7,188 nt of DNA from Oscillospiraceae bacterium (GTDB lineage: Bacteria > Bacillota > Clostridia > Oscillospirales > Acutalibacteraceae): assembly GCA_902766855.1 (NCBI GenBank), contig CACXFE010000129.1:1-7188 (forward strand), written 5' to 3'. Below the pieces are notes generated by a model that made no database searches, was not told the DNA's origin, and saw only the letters and a list, made by a program, of their open reading frames with translations. The position numbers and the translations under genes were made by a program. Shown piece by piece: positions 6,464 through 7,188 of this stretch; the stretch's first letter is position 1, and every line of letters begins with the position of its first letter.

Positions 6464-7186
6464 TCAAAGCGCGTTTTTGGGGCAGTTTTTCACACACTCC
6501 ATGCACAAAATGCACTCTGTACCGTTTCTTCTTTTTCTGGTATTGTCGGTCATGTCAACATCCATCGGGCATACTTGCTTGCATTTTCCGCAATGCACGC
6601 AGCGATCCTGATCACAGCGGATGCGAAACAACGCAAAATAACTCATTGGCTTTAAAAACACGGTAATCGGGCACACATACTTACAGAATGCGCGATTATC
6701 CCGGAAGAGAAATGCCAGGGCGATCCCGACCCCGTAATACACTATATTCCCGATGAGGAACGCCCAAAACATGATTTTCTCCATATTTCCGGCATGGGCC
6801 AGAAAGAGCGCCGATACAAACATCAGCGACGCCGCAAAGGTAAGGTATCGGATCCAACCGAGTTTTTTCCGCGGCGAAGCCGGAACTTGATAGGGGAGAA
6901 AATCCAGCACCATCGCCGTCCAACAGGCATAACCGCACCACCCGCGCCCGAAGATCAGCGGCCCGGCGATCTTCGCAACGGCATAATGAATCGTCGCCGC
7001 CTCGAACACCCCGGTGAAAAGATAATACCAAAATCCCTCGATCTGCATATTTTCCCGGCAGATCAACCCCAGGTACAACAGCATATACAACCCGACAAGC
7101 AACTGCACGATGCGCCTTGCATGCCGGTATTTCCTGCCGAACAAAAAGATCCCGAGGCAGAGCGAACAACCGATATAACTGAAATT
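6464..7186 (-). CDS. Membrane 4Fe-4S ferredoxin-type protein, NapH-like (5' end outside window)
   Basis: 240 residues are visible, open to the right edge, so the N-terminus is missing, probably by only a few residues. A TTG at 7144 could be called a start, but the frame continues upstream with FSYIGCSLCLGIF, typical of the family's first membrane segment, so the gene is better called partial. In visible numbering there are hydrophobic membrane segments near 3-15, 26-41, about 50-70, 115-131 and 140-161. A membrane GRGWCGYACW motif (80-89) has Cys84 and Cys88, and FCKYVCP has Cys168 and Cys172. Then come two classical [4Fe-4S] motifs: Cys196-199-202-206 followed by Pro, and Cys225-228-231-235 followed by Pro. 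This architecture is shared with NapH/MauN-type and NosR C-terminal polyferredoxins, which pass electrons at the membrane; the partner here is unknown. It ends right after CPKNAL. It converges on the glycosidase gene, and nothing ties it functionally to the sugar genes. Confidence 0.9.
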   Translation of the reverse strand, partial: NFSYIGCSLCLGIFLFGRKYRHARRIVQLLVGLYMLLYLGLICRENMQIEGFWYYLFTGVFEAATIHYAVAKIAGPLIFGRGWCGYACWTAMVLDFLPYQVPASPRKKLGWIRYLTFAASLMFVSALFLAHAGNMEKIMFWAFLIGNIVYYGVGIALAFLFRDNRAFCKYVCPITVFLKPMSYFALFRIRCDQDRCVHCGKCKQVCPMDVDMTDNTRKRRNGTECILCMECVKNCPKNAL

Positions 7187-7188
7187 AA

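Noticed and set aside
6278..6655. Plus-strand open frames over the ferredoxin-type gene end (also 6369-6611)
   Set aside because: They are antisense to the two [4Fe-4S] cysteine motifs, which are clearly coding on the minus strand.
1..7188. tRNA or rRNA genes, CRISPR arrays, insertion sequences, attachment sites
   Set aside because: No cloverleaf-like segments, repeat-spacer arrays, transposase motifs or terminal repeats were seen; coding density is high throughout.

Overview
The window looks like chromosomal DNA from an anaerobic, probably gut-associated Gram-positive bacterium of the Clostridia (Bacillota). This is inferred from a glycyl radical enzyme (oxygen-sensitive chemistry), a clostridial-style polyferredoxin membrane protein, strong AGGAGG-type ribosome binding sites, sigma-A-like promoters and two cytoplasmic glycosidases. 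I cannot name the species.

Layout. Positions 1-585 (minus) hold the first 195 residues of a glycyl radical enzyme of the pyruvate formate-lyase superfamily. It runs off the left edge. Immediately upstream of it, with one base between stop and start, is a complete GH2 LacZ-type beta-galactosidase (587-3427, minus). The two genes form an operon read leftward. A 225-bp divergent region (3428-3652) separates lacZ from a rightward gene (3653-6253) for an 866-residue GH106-like glycoside hydrolase. The region carries a very good leftward promoter with a perfect dyad inside its -35/-10 spacer and phased A-tracts upstream, plus a weaker rightward promoter. A 210-bp convergent region (6254-6463) follows, with a probable leftward terminator hairpin and a short codon-like remnant. 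The right end (6464-7186, minus) holds most of a membrane protein with two [4Fe-4S] ferredoxin motifs. Its N-terminus lies beyond the window.

How the genes may work together. Neither glycosidase has a signal peptide, so both should act in the cytoplasm on imported oligosaccharides. LacZ would remove terminal beta-galactosyl (or related) residues and the GH106-like enzyme another terminal sugar, perhaps rhamnose-like. The glycyl radical enzyme, translationally linked to lacZ, could process a released sugar or aglycone by radical elimination or C-C/C-O cleavage. That would make the locus a small glycan-to-radical-chemistry catabolic module. This link rests on gene order only. The visible part of the glycyl radical enzyme does not match the 1,2-propanediol, glycerol or choline enzymes as I remember them, so its substrate is unknown and it is the most interesting item here. 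The polyferredoxin gene is convergent and probably unrelated.
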